A stretch of 64,000 nt of DNA from Psychrosphaera sp. B3R10 (lineage in GTDB: Bacteria > Pseudomonadota > Gammaproteobacteria > Enterobacterales > Alteromonadaceae): NCBI RefSeq assembly GCF_018861025.1, contig NZ_JAHKQH010000042.1:187964-251963 (forward strand), given 5' to 3'. Below, piece after piece: positions 27,244 to 36,000 of the stretch. The position numbers and the translations under genes are program-made. Positions within the stretch are counted from its first letter, which is position 1; each line of letters opens with the position of its first letter. A model generated the notes under the pieces. That model made no database searches. It saw only the letters and a list, made by a program, of their open reading frames with translations, and was not told the DNA's origin.

Positions 27244-29595
27244 ATGAATAATAAAATATCTCGACGTGATGCGTTAAAAGTTTTTGCGGCTGGTTTAGCA
27301 GCAACAGGCGTAGCGTGTTCAACAAAATCCACAAATATGATCAGCAAACCTGTGTTACAGAACACAATTAAAGACAGTTGGAGTAATACCCACAACAGAG
27401 TTTGGTTAGGTGGTGAATATTGGGCCAATCCAATGGAAGATTGGCGAATAAACAATGGTGCTGCAGAGTGCGTTACAACGGGTGGTCAACGGAGCGTGCA
27501 CTCATTACAACATCAGTTGGTTGATACCACTAAAGCATTCAGAACGTCTGTACGTGTAAAGTTAGCAGAACAAGGCATCAAAGATGGTGGCGCGTCTATC
27601 CGATTTGGTATTCGCAGCGAAATAAATGAATATCGTAGTAACTGTTTTGTACAACAAGGTTTAGACGTAGGGATAATTGCTAATAAAATAGCGCTAGGAG
27701 ATAAACGTAAACTGCTATCCAGACCTAATGTTAATGAAGAATTAGAAATTATAATTTCTGGCGCCCCACAAGCACAGTTGGTTGCCCTTGACGTTGAAAT
27801 TAAATCGGCGACCAGTGGTGAATCCCTTGGTCGTATGGCGTCTTTAGTCGGCACGGAAGAGTTATTAGGAAACCTTGCTGTCGTGAGTAATTTTGAAATA
27901 CCTTCTTTTGAAAGTGGGCCACAACAGTCCCGTAGTGATGGTGGCCGTTATCAATTTAAAAATTGGCAAATCGAAGGTGAAGCTTTTAGTCATAACGTAA
28001 AGCAAAAATTTGGACCTATCCTTTGGACTATGTACACCTTAAACAACAGTCGCAGCGCTGAAGGTTTTGTTATGAACCTGAGTGTGCTCACAGGTCCGCT
28101 AGGCAAGAAAGACTCTAAACAAGTAATATTACAAACTTTCCAAAATGGTGATTGGCAGGTCATCAGTAAAGCTGAACTGGATACCGATGCTTGGGTTGCT
28201 TCCTTTAGAATCGTTAACTGGGATGAAAAACAAGCAACTCCTTACCGTGTTGTTTATGGCGAAGGACAAGTAGACGGGACAACAAAACTAGACGTTTATG
28301 AGGGAATGATTAGGGCAAACCCTTCTGGGCGAAAAATGCGTATGGCTGCGCTGACATGTCAAAATGATTATGCATTTCCATATGAGCCTGTTGCTAATAA
28401 TGTAGTAAAAATGGACCCTGATTTAGTGCTGTTCTCTGGTGATCAACTTTATGAAAATCACGGTGGCTTTGGCATGATCCGTGTGCCAGCTAAAATGGCG
28501 ATTTTAAATTACCTTCGTAAGTATTATCAATTTGGATGGGCCTTCAGAGATGCCATGAGAAATGCCCCGACAATTTGCTTGCCGGACGACCATGATGTGT
28601 TGCAAGGTAATTTGTGGGGAGAAGGGGGCAGCCCAATGCCATTTTCTGCTCATGAAGAAAACAGAGTAGACAAAACCGGAGGGTATATTGAGCCAATTAG
28701 AATGTTGAATGTCGTACATCGCACTCATACAGCCCATCATATGAAACCGGCTGATCCTACACCATCAAAAAATAATTTGAGTGTGTATTATGGCGAATTA
28801 ATTTATGGCGATGTTAGCTTTGCAATTGTCGCCGATAGGCAATGGAAAAGTGGTCCAGAACGATTAGACATTTTAGTTGGCACCTCAGGCAATGAAGAAG
28901 ATCCTAATTTTATAAATCCCAAATGGGATTCTCCAGATTTACATTTGTTGGGAGAACGTCAAGAACAGTTTTTAAAAGTATGGAGCCGTGATTGGCGAGA
29001 ACATAAGCTGAAAGCTCTGATATCTCAAACTATTTTCGCAAGTTTAGCCACACATCAAATGACCCCTAAACATTATTTAAAATATGACTTCGACGCTAAT
29101 GGTTGGCCAGCATCAGGTCGCAATCGAGCTGTAGAAGCAATAAAAGGGTCTAAAGCCTTACATATTTGCGGAGACACGCACTTACCAAGTGTTTCTCAAT
29201 ATGGGTTAGAAAAACATCGTGATAGTAACTGGGCGTTCTGCACTCCTGCGATTGCGGTTGGTTGGCAACGTTGGTGGCGACCTGATGATGTAGGTTTGAA
29301 GTATACTCATCGTCCTGAACACGGTATGGCGAATACCGGTGAATATTTAGATAGCTTTGGCAATAAAAATTATATTTATGCCATAGGCAATCCAGAAGTT
29401 AGTCGCTCAAAAAATAGATATGTAATGGCACATGAGAAAAGTAGTGGTTTTGGTTTTGTTACTTTCGATAAGGAAGAGAAAACCTACACTATGGAAGCAT
29501 ATAAATTCATGGTGGATATCACAGATGGGAAATCGAGCAATCAATTTGATGGTTGGCCTTTAACAATCAAGCAATCGGAAAATCAGAGTGTTTGA
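27244..29595 (+). CDS. PhoD-like metallophosphatase, Tat-exported
   Basis: A 783-residue protein with a twin-arginine leader (SRRDALKVFAAGLAATG, perhaps also lipidated at ACS). Residues about 40-240 are a beta-sandwich domain. The PhoD-type catalytic domain follows from about 365, with FSGDQLYENHGG, CLPDDHDVLQGN and HICGDTHLPS as metal-binding blocks. PhoD enzymes are Ca/Fe-dependent phosphodiesterases/monoesterases, but this gene lies inside the PUL between a sulfatase and a lactonase-like gene, so its true substrate may be a sugar ester. The start is unambiguous. The stop overlaps the next gene's GTG start by 8 bp. Confidence 0.8.
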   Translation: MNNKISRRDALKVFAAGLAATGVACSTKSTNMISKPVLQNTIKDSWSNTHNRVWLGGEYWANPMEDWRINNGAAECVTTGGQRSVHSLQHQLVDTTKAFRTSVRVKLAEQGIKDGGASIRFGIRSEINEYRSNCFVQQGLDVGIIANKIALGDKRKLLSRPNVNEELEIIISGAPQAQLVALDVEIKSATSGESLGRMASLVGTEELLGNLAVVSNFEIPSFESGPQQSRSDGGRYQFKNWQIEGEAFSHNVKQKFGPILWTMYTLNNSRSAEGFVMNLSVLTGPLGKKDSKQVILQTFQNGDWQVISKAELDTDAWVASFRIVNWDEKQATPYRVVYGEGQVDGTTKLDVYEGMIRANPSGRKMRMAALTCQNDYAFPYEPVANNVVKMDPDLVLFSGDQLYENHGGFGMIRVPAKMAILNYLRKYYQFGWAFRDAMRNAPTICLPDDHDVLQGNLWGEGGSPMPFSAHEENRVDKTGGYIEPIRMLNVVHRTHTAHHMKPADPTPSKNNLSVYYGELIYGDVSFAIVADRQWKSGPERLDILVGTSGNEEDPNFINPKWDSPDLHLLGERQEQFLKVWSRDWREHKLKALISQTIFASLATHQMTPKHYLKYDFDANGWPASGRNRAVEAIKGSKALHICGDTHLPSVSQYGLEKHRDSNWAFCTPAIAVGWQRWWRPDDVGLKYTHRPEHGMANTGEYLDSFGNKNYIYAIGNPEVSRSKNRYVMAHEKSSGFGFVTFDKEEKTYTMEAYKFMVDITDGKSSNQFDGWPLTIKQSENQSV

Positions 29596-30613
29596 TTTTA
29601 CAGATGATAAAAAGATAACAAAGATTAAGAAACCGCTGAAGTATCTGATTTTGAGTTTATTTTTTTGCAATACAATTAATGCTCAAGCCTCAGAACTGCC
29701 CCCGGTGTTGATGAAACAGGGGGCTTATACGATCTACGATAAACAAGCGCTTGATTTACTTGATCTTGGTGCAAAATTAGAAGTGTTAGCATCAGGTTTT
29801 GAATGGACTGAAGGGCCAGTTTGGGATGATAAAAATAAACGTTTATTATTTGTCGATATTCCCAATAATAAAATTCATTCGTATAGTGAATTACAAGGTG
29901 TTACTGACTTTTTATACCCGAGTGGCCGAGTAAATGGTTTGTTAATTGATGCTGAGGGCACATTAGTGATGATGTCCACAGCGACTAGAACGGTTGCGAA
30001 GTTGAAAATGACTGAGCGTGTGAAAGCATCAAGCGTCCAGCATATTGTCAGCCACTATAAGGGAAAGCGACTCAATAGCCCGAACGATGTCGCTTTGCAT
30101 CGCTCTGGGGTCTTGTTTTTCACAGATCCACCTTATGGATTACCAAAACGTATGGACGATCCTAATAAGGAGCTCGACTTTCAAGGGGTATATCGTTTGT
30201 CAGTGGACAATAAATTATCTTTAATAGATGACGAACTTACATTTCCAAACGGTATTGCAATATCACCAAGTCAGGACAAGCTTTATGTTGCGGTATCTGA
30301 CGACGCTGAGCCTGCTTGGTATCAATACCTGTTAGATGCACAAGGTAATGTCATTGATAAATCTTTGTTATTTAAACCCAAATTTTTAGGCATTGAGCAT
30401 GGCACAACGGATGGTCTTAAAGTACATAGTACTGGAACTGTTTTCGCGACAGGTCCTGGAGGGGTTTGGATATTTTCTTCTGACAAGCGATTGCTAGCAC
30501 AAATAGCCATGCCTGGCTTTACTGCAAACTTGGCATTTAATGGCGATGAATCTCTTATATATTTAACAGCCCATAAAGAATTAAGACGGTTGAAATTGAG
30601 ACACGCCGATTAG
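29588..30613 (+). CDS. SMP-30/gluconolactonase-like periplasmic protein
   Basis: A 341-residue six-bladed propeller of the SMP-30/gluconolactonase/LRE family: GFEWTEGPVWDDKNKRLLFV, GRVNGLLIDAEGTLVM, LNSPNDVALHRSGVLFFTD, FPNGIAISPSQDKLYV. The E of EGPVW and N of SPNDV/FPNGI are the usual metal ligands. The leader (KYLILSLFFCNTINAQA) suggests export. GTG 29588 overlaps the PhoD stop, so translation is probably coupled. A lactonase fits oxidation of an aldose to a lactone in this locus, though substrate is unknown. Confidence 0.85.
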   Translation: MFDFTDDKKITKIKKPLKYLILSLFFCNTINAQASELPPVLMKQGAYTIYDKQALDLLDLGAKLEVLASGFEWTEGPVWDDKNKRLLFVDIPNNKIHSYSELQGVTDFLYPSGRVNGLLIDAEGTLVMMSTATRTVAKLKMTERVKASSVQHIVSHYKGKRLNSPNDVALHRSGVLFFTDPPYGLPKRMDDPNKELDFQGVYRLSVDNKLSLIDDELTFPNGIAISPSQDKLYVAVSDDAEPAWYQYLLDAQGNVIDKSLLFKPKFLGIEHGTTDGLKVHSTGTVFATGPGGVWIFSSDKRLLAQIAMPGFTANLAFNGDESLIYLTAHKELRRLKLRHAD

Positions 30614-30658
30614 TTTATTGTTGCTGGATAGATTACTAAATTCAATTTTAAGAAAAGG

Positions 30659-30683
30659 AGGCCTGAACATTAAGTTCAGGCCT
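30659..30683. terminator. Bidirectional terminator between convergent genes
   Basis: AGGCCTGAAC (30659-30668) pairs with GTTCAGGCCT (30674-30683), loop ATTAA. Confidence 0.8.
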
Positions 30684-30708
30684 AATATTTACCACTATTT
30701 TGAAGGTA

Positions 30709-33039
30709 TTATTTGGCTAAACGTTGCTGGTACATCTTGCCTGTTACTTCTTTAACCGCCTTTATTAATTCAGGGTAAGGCGTGTCAGTAACGTTTACAA
30801 AACCTATATTGGCATTTTCTCCATCAAGTGCCCGACCGGTAATAGGTTCATCGACATACTGGAACCAATGCGCGCCAACCATATAAGGTTTTGATAAAAC
30901 ACTTTGCATATACGCTGTGTATTTTCGGGCTCGATCTTTTTGATCGCTGGCATGAACAATACCAGGATTGAACATCCCGGAATCTGACGCTGTGCCAATA
31001 TGAAATTCACCAATCGTTACCGGTAAATCGACTTCTTCTAAAAATTGCCAGTAGTCATCCTGCATACTGTCTTCGTAAATGTTAAAACTCAAAACATCAG
31101 AATACGCAGTAGATGCCTTAATAATTTCATCAGGCATTCCCCAGTTCGCCATTCGTGCTCCCATATATAAATGGTTTGGTAGAACGTCTTCTAACGTGTT
31201 GTGGACAACGATAAAGTACTGTTCACCTAATAACTCTAACATTTTAGATAGATCTGCTACGTAGGCCGCAGTATGTTGCTCAACAACTGCGTTTTTAGCA
31301 AATGTCTTCCAACTTGCAAATGTTGAATTCCAGCTAGAGTTTAATGCCGAGATAGATTGATATTTTTGTTTTAAGTGTTTAGTGAACGCTTGTTTTGCTG
31401 GGCTTTCCAAACTGTTTTTGGATAGCGCATCCAATATTATACCGTAACGTGCTTCAATACTGCCTTCACGTTCGCCCCAGCTTTTTTCATTGTCGATAAA
31501 AATACCAGCACACCAAGGAGAATTGTTAATGTTTTTCGCAATTTCTTCAATTGTCGCGCGGGCACGTTCAGCGAATACCGGATCAAAAACATCTGGCATT
31601 AACCCCCAATGATTTACTTTACCTGACAATGTTTTGAAATCACCAATGATCCAGCCATTCGCAAAGTAAGGTACTTGTTTTTTCTCATAAAAGTTTGGGT
31701 CAACCCAGTTACCAAAAGAGGTGAATCCCCAGTTTTTCATGCGCTGCAAGGTAACGTCATACCAAGAATCCATGAAGTTTTCACCGTATTTACGTTCTAG
31801 GTTAGCCCGATAAAAGTTAAATGTTTCGCCGTGGTCCATAGCGCCTTTTAAAGCCCACCGACGGTAACTGTAGTGTTTGGCGAGCGGTTCATTATATTCG
31901 GGTAACCATGCAAATAGGTTGCGTCTAATATCCGATGATAAGTAGCGTGTTTGGCGAGTTTCGTCTGAAACGTGTACAACGCCCATTGAGTCTTCAGGGG
32001 TCAATTCATCAGGGGAACGATATCTTACCTTGTCATCCTTAAAGTCAATTCCAGTCAATGTAGACAAGTTCGCCATGCGAACATTGGCCGGGCCATGGGA
32101 AAAGTAAAGATAGCCGTCGGGGTCAACCATCCACCACTTTCCTTGATATTTCTGGGTACGAAAATAACCAGTGGCCTCTAGTTTTGGGCCAGCTTTGTAG
32201 CCACCAAATCGTGAACGAGTTGGATCAGGTTTGGCGTCTTTAAGCGCCGTCAACTCGGCTTGCGTGTTTGCCGCTAATTGCGCATCGTTATCGATATGTA
32301 AAGCCGTTTTATTGTTATTGTTTTGACCATATTGATCTAACACATTAGTCATCCAGTTTGGATCACGTGGTGGGTTTTTTCGGATCCTAATATTATTGAT
32401 TTCAATTGTATTATCTTCAGCAAGACCAATTGTTTGAAAGGTCAACGCTTTAATTGTTGATACGTCAACGTTATCGTGGCGCCACGAACGCCATATCATT
32501 AATTGGTCTTTGGTCTGCCACGGGGGTTGGTCCCCCCAAAAACCCGCTTCGGTTTCGGCTTCTTTTCCTGATAATGGGAAGTAAACCGTTCCTTGATATC
32601 CCTCTGGAATGGCGATGGACCGGCTCTGAGCCTCGCCATCTTGATTTTCTAGCAACAAATAAAAGTGACTTGAGTGAGCGCTTAAATTTTTAACGTCAAA
32701 TGCAAGATTGTGCTCAGGAAAATTGGAGAGTAACCATGGAGAGGCGGGTTCAATTCGAACTGTTGATATGTTTTCTGATGCTTTGAAATTAATGATTAGT
32801 GATTCATTATCGATCCAATCATACTTTGCTGTTTCAGCTGTTATCCAACTGGATTTTTGTCGCTGTAACTTCGGTAACAAGTCCAATAATAGGGTTTCTG
32901 TTTCAAAGTGGTCTACTAGTGCTGATTGAGACTGCTTTGCTAACTGAGGTTCGCCGTTTTGGTAGCAACCTACCAGCACCAACGAGGACAACAGAGCCGC
33001 AGTAAATAATGGTTTAAATTGAATGTTGTTGTTATTCAT
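30709..33039 (-). CDS. GH50 beta-agarase, lipoprotein (second copy)
   Basis: A 776-residue paralogue of the GH50 at 11.3-13.7 kb, with lipobox LVGC (Cys25), N-terminal jelly roll (about 40-220) and GH50 barrel. The catalytic glutamates are in GIFIDNEKSWGERE (about E518) and TIGEFHIG (about E678). The two copies share long stretches (KNWGFTSFGNW, NGWIIGDFKT, LTGRALDGEN-type end) but differ throughout, so they are old paralogues, not a recent duplication. Both are lipoproteins; different chain-length preference is plausible. Operator at 33096 lies directly upstream. Confidence 0.92.
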   Translation of the reverse strand: MNNNNIQFKPLFTAALLSSLVLVGCYQNGEPQLAKQSQSALVDHFETETLLLDLLPKLQRQKSSWITAETAKYDWIDNESLIINFKASENISTVRIEPASPWLLSNFPEHNLAFDVKNLSAHSSHFYLLLENQDGEAQSRSIAIPEGYQGTVYFPLSGKEAETEAGFWGDQPPWQTKDQLMIWRSWRHDNVDVSTIKALTFQTIGLAEDNTIEINNIRIRKNPPRDPNWMTNVLDQYGQNNNNKTALHIDNDAQLAANTQAELTALKDAKPDPTRSRFGGYKAGPKLEATGYFRTQKYQGKWWMVDPDGYLYFSHGPANVRMANLSTLTGIDFKDDKVRYRSPDELTPEDSMGVVHVSDETRQTRYLSSDIRRNLFAWLPEYNEPLAKHYSYRRWALKGAMDHGETFNFYRANLERKYGENFMDSWYDVTLQRMKNWGFTSFGNWVDPNFYEKKQVPYFANGWIIGDFKTLSGKVNHWGLMPDVFDPVFAERARATIEEIAKNINNSPWCAGIFIDNEKSWGEREGSIEARYGIILDALSKNSLESPAKQAFTKHLKQKYQSISALNSSWNSTFASWKTFAKNAVVEQHTAAYVADLSKMLELLGEQYFIVVHNTLEDVLPNHLYMGARMANWGMPDEIIKASTAYSDVLSFNIYEDSMQDDYWQFLEEVDLPVTIGEFHIGTASDSGMFNPGIVHASDQKDRARKYTAYMQSVLSKPYMVGAHWFQYVDEPITGRALDGENANIGFVNVTDTPYPELIKAVKEVTGKMYQQRLAK

Positions 33040-33095
33040 TTATTTCCCTTGTGATTGAATTTTAAACACGTCCCATTGTTTGTGTTAAATAGTTA

Positions 33096-33107
33096 ATTGT
33101 CAACAAT
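33096..33107 (-). promoter_or_regulatory. Putative GntR/FCD operator (ATTGTCAACAAT)
   Basis: Perfect to the consensus, 57 bp before the second GH50. On the minus strand its TTGACA could serve as a -35 box, 17 bp from AACAAT. Confidence 0.6.
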
Positions 33108-33193
33108 CAAAGGTGAAAAACAAGGCTAATGAGGATAGCACTGTATGAATCATAGTGGTTTGCGGTTATGTAAGCTTTAGCGTTTTGTATTAA

Positions 33194-34657
33194 CTAACTA
33201 ATTCGTTTTAAGTAGTCAGCATGGTTAGGCAATCGTACAACTTTCTTTTGAATATCTTGTTCAATGTCGTCAAGAAAACGCTTTAATTCACTCTCTGAGA
33301 GTTCGTCGGCAATTGGGTGATGGTTATCTGGGATCAAACCTTGCCCAATCATTACCTGCAACCATGAGTCGTTAAAAATTTCGTTTTTCCGTTGCACAAA
33401 TCGACCCGTTTGTTTAAACATATCCATTCTTTGTTGCAGACTTGGCGGGACTTTCATTTCTTGACAGAACTGCCAAAATGGTGAGTCATTGCGGTCAGTT
33501 TGTTTGTAATGCAGAACAATAAAGTCTTTAATTTCGTTGTAGTCCGTCTCCATATAATAGTTGTATTCATCGACTTCCAGCTGATTTATGCCGTATGTTG
33601 GGAAATACTTAATAAGTTGTAAGATCCCCTGCTGAATGAGATGAATTGCCGTAGACTCTAGCGGTTCAATAAAGCCACCGGCCAAGCCAATTGCGATACA
33701 GTTTTTATTCCATAGTGTTTTTCTGTGGCCCGTTTTAAATTTTAGCATGCGCGGTTCAGTTAACATTTTACCTTCAACAGATGTTACTAATGTATCGCGG
33801 GCTTCGTCATCACTCATGTAATCGCTACCGTATACAATGCCGTTACCCATCCGATGTTGTAAAGGAATACGCCATTGCCAGCCAGCCTTGTGAGCAATAG
33901 AACGCGTATAAGGGAGCGGTGGTGTTGCGAGTTCGGTTTGCACTGCAATTGCTCTATTCATTGGTAACCAATGGGACCAGTCGACAAATGGTGTTTTTAA
34001 TGTTTCATCAATCAACAGCCCTTTAAACCCGGAGCAATCAATAAAGAAGTCTGCCTCTACGGTAGGACCGTCTTGTAGCTCAAGCGCATTGATATAACCA
34101 TTATCAGGGTTAGTTTGTACGTGATTGACTAAACCTTCTTGCCTTTTCACGCCTTGTGATATGGCTTTGTCTCGCAGCAAATTCGCATATAAACTGGCAT
34201 CAAGATGATAGGCAAAGTTTGGACCGCCTTGGAGATGGGCAAATTTACCTTGTAAAGCAGCTTGGGTTTCTAAGTTGTAACAACCAAAAGGCTTGCTGAT
34301 CCCAAGCTCGATGCCCCGTTGCCAGTATTCATGAAACCCTGCTGCCCACATACCTAGCCCTGTAGAGCCAAAACCATGAAAGTAGCTTTCTCCTGGTTTA
34401 CGCCAGTTTTCAAATTGAATGCCGAGTTTAAAACTGCCTGACGTCTTTTTTATAAACTCGCTAGAATTTACCCCTAACATATCATTAAAAAAGTGAAGAC
34501 TCGGGATTGTCGCCTCGCCAACGCCAATGGTTCCAATTTGTTCAGATTCCACTACCGTGATGTCAACTTTAGAAAGCGCTTTAGATAAGAGGGCCGCGGT
34601 CATCCACCCTGCAGTACCACCACCCAAAATAACGACTTTACTTACTTTATGTTGCAT
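33194..34657 (-). CDS. Tryptophan-halogenase-like flavoprotein
   Basis: A 487-residue flavoprotein of the FAD-dependent tryptophan halogenase family. GGGTAGW (residues 12-18) binds FAD; K77 (GSFKLGIQF) and E334 (EPLEST) match the catalytic Lys and Glu; W260-Q-W-R-I-P265 is the family's halogenase motif. No signal peptide. In marine proteobacteria such genes are often next to TonB receptors and sapC in carbohydrate loci, so halogenation of tryptophan is doubtful as the real role. It has its own operator at 34751 and is transcribed toward the second GH50. Confidence 0.85.
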   Translation of the reverse strand: MQHKVSKVVILGGGTAGWMTAALLSKALSKVDITVVESEQIGTIGVGEATIPSLHFFNDMLGVNSSEFIKKTSGSFKLGIQFENWRKPGESYFHGFGSTGLGMWAAGFHEYWQRGIELGISKPFGCYNLETQAALQGKFAHLQGGPNFAYHLDASLYANLLRDKAISQGVKRQEGLVNHVQTNPDNGYINALELQDGPTVEADFFIDCSGFKGLLIDETLKTPFVDWSHWLPMNRAIAVQTELATPPLPYTRSIAHKAGWQWRIPLQHRMGNGIVYGSDYMSDDEARDTLVTSVEGKMLTEPRMLKFKTGHRKTLWNKNCIAIGLAGGFIEPLESTAIHLIQQGILQLIKYFPTYGINQLEVDEYNYYMETDYNEIKDFIVLHYKQTDRNDSPFWQFCQEMKVPPSLQQRMDMFKQTGRFVQRKNEIFNDSWLQVMIGQGLIPDNHHPIADELSESELKRFLDDIEQDIQKKVVRLPNHADYLKRIS

Positions 34658-34750
34658 ATCAATTGGCTCCCCAACGCCTTGGTCATTTTTGCCATGACTC
34701 TACTTTAATATAGTGTACTTTACATACTATACACAACTAGTCAATTGTAA

Positions 34751-34762
34751 ATTGTCAACAAT
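34751..34762. promoter_or_regulatory. Putative GntR/FCD operator between divergent genes (ATTGTCAACAAT)
   Basis: Perfect to the consensus. It lies 94 bp from the halogenase-like start and 65 bp from the ExoP_C-like gene, so it may control both. Confidence 0.6.
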
Positions 34763-34826
34763 GAAAAAGTGGGATACAGTAAATACCGAACAAAATAATA
34801 ACCAGTAAATTAAGTAGAGTGTCATT

Positions 34827-35471
34827 ATGAAAATGTTAAAAATAATTTGCATGATATTAATTTTGGCTGCTTTCCAAAGTGCAGCCGCTTTAGATCCAAA
34901 CATTAATTATCTAAACAAAGGCAGTGCGGTATCGCCATGGGAGTTGGGGTTAAATTATGGTAAGACCAAATACATAGGAGAAAGTGTCGCTACAGTTCGC
35001 AGTAGCTTGCAGGCGTCTCCTGCAAAAAAATCTGTTGATGGCGATGCTGTTCGATTTAAGTGGAAACCGAAAGGGATTAAAAACGAATGGGGCAGTGTTG
35101 ACTCGAATATTCTGACGATGAATGTGACCAATAAGATGAAACACACAGACCTAACGAGTGTCATTGACCGAGCGGCGCTAACCTTCGATGTAAAGGTAAA
35201 TAAAGTCCCAAAAGAAAACGTTGAATTGATGATGGAGTGCGCTTGGGATTGGAAATGCCGGACGAAGTTCCCACTTAAAAATGCGTTTAAACGTGCGCCT
35301 AAAGGAAAGTGGGTTTCTATCCCTATCCCGCTTAAATGTTTGGCAAATGAAGGGTTTGATTTTAGCAAAGTGACAACCATATTTAGCCTTCAGACTGTCG
35401 GTAAATTAGACATAGAAATCAGCAACATTCAATTGACTGGACTTGCTTCTGGTGAAGTCAATTGTGGTTAG
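34827..35471 (+). CDS. Exported free-standing ExoP_C-like domain protein
   Basis: A 214-residue protein with signal peptide (LKIICMILILAAFQSAAA). The mature part resembles the C-terminal galactose-binding-like domain of ExoP-type GH3 enzymes: LTSVIDRAALTFDVKVNK, VELMMECAWDWKC, APKGKWVSIPIPLKCL, FDFSKVTTIFSLQTVGKL. Paired cysteines (in ECAWDWKC) may form a disulfide. No catalytic domain is attached, so it is probably a carbohydrate-binding periplasmic protein. Family assignment is from memory of the domain pattern. Confidence 0.65.
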   Translation: MKMLKIICMILILAAFQSAAALDPNINYLNKGSAVSPWELGLNYGKTKYIGESVATVRSSLQASPAKKSVDGDAVRFKWKPKGIKNEWGSVDSNILTMNVTNKMKHTDLTSVIDRAALTFDVKVNKVPKENVELMMECAWDWKCRTKFPLKNAFKRAPKGKWVSIPIPLKCLANEGFDFSKVTTIFSLQTVGKLDIEISNIQLTGLASGEVNCG

Positions 35472-35927
35472 TTTTAATGTAATGCGAACCAATGTGCTTT
35501 TTTACTTATTGAGTAAGCGCATTGGGGAGCCCTAAAAAGTAAAAATGGCCACGATTTATTGTCAGTAACAGCAATACCCTTAGATCTGGTTGTACAATAA
35601 ATGTCACCTTTTAGTTACCCAGACTTAAAATTATCAGTGGATAGCTGTTGATTTAGGTGGCAAATAGACCGAATAAAAATATCTACCTTATATTCTTCAA
35701 GGCTGAAATCTAATTTCACCTTATCATGTTTTTTAACTTATCCAACTTTTAGTAAGGGGAAGGTTGGCGACTAATCGTTTTGGTAATGATCTGTATTTGT
35801 TACTAATTTTCACTTACACCCGATGAAATTTCGTTATCGCCATAACAAAGGTTATTTCCCCGCGAATTATAGCCGAAAACCAATGTTCGATTTATTTAAC
35901 TAGGTTAAAACTATTTTAACTTTCAAC

Positions 35928-35956
35928 TTTACATACCTAAAATTAATGTGTAGATT
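35928..35956 (+). promoter_or_regulatory. Sigma-70-like promoter of the anhydrogalactose operon
   Basis: -35 TTTACA (35928-35933), 17-bp spacer, -10 TAGATT (35951-35956). The -10 overlaps the operator at 35954-35965, a layout that fits repression. Confidence 0.65.
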
Positions 35957-35965
35957 GTTAACAAT
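35954..35965 (+). promoter_or_regulatory. Putative GntR/FCD operator (perfect ATTGTTAACAAT)
   Basis: Perfect palindrome overlapping the -10 box and transcription start of the four-gene operon beginning at 36001. Confidence 0.7.
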
Positions 35966-36000
35966 AAACTGTAATTAGTCTTCTACTTTGAGAGTGAGTT

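Larger units (their letters stand above)
35472..36000 (+). other. 529-bp region upstream of the anhydrogalactose operon
   Basis: No convincing gene. Its right end holds a sigma-70-type promoter and operator (35928-35965); the rest shows no clear motif. Confidence 0.5.

Noticed and set aside
33194-34657. Halogenated antibiotic biosynthesis
   Set aside because: No other secondary-metabolite genes nearby; the gene is embedded in the sugar locus with its operator.
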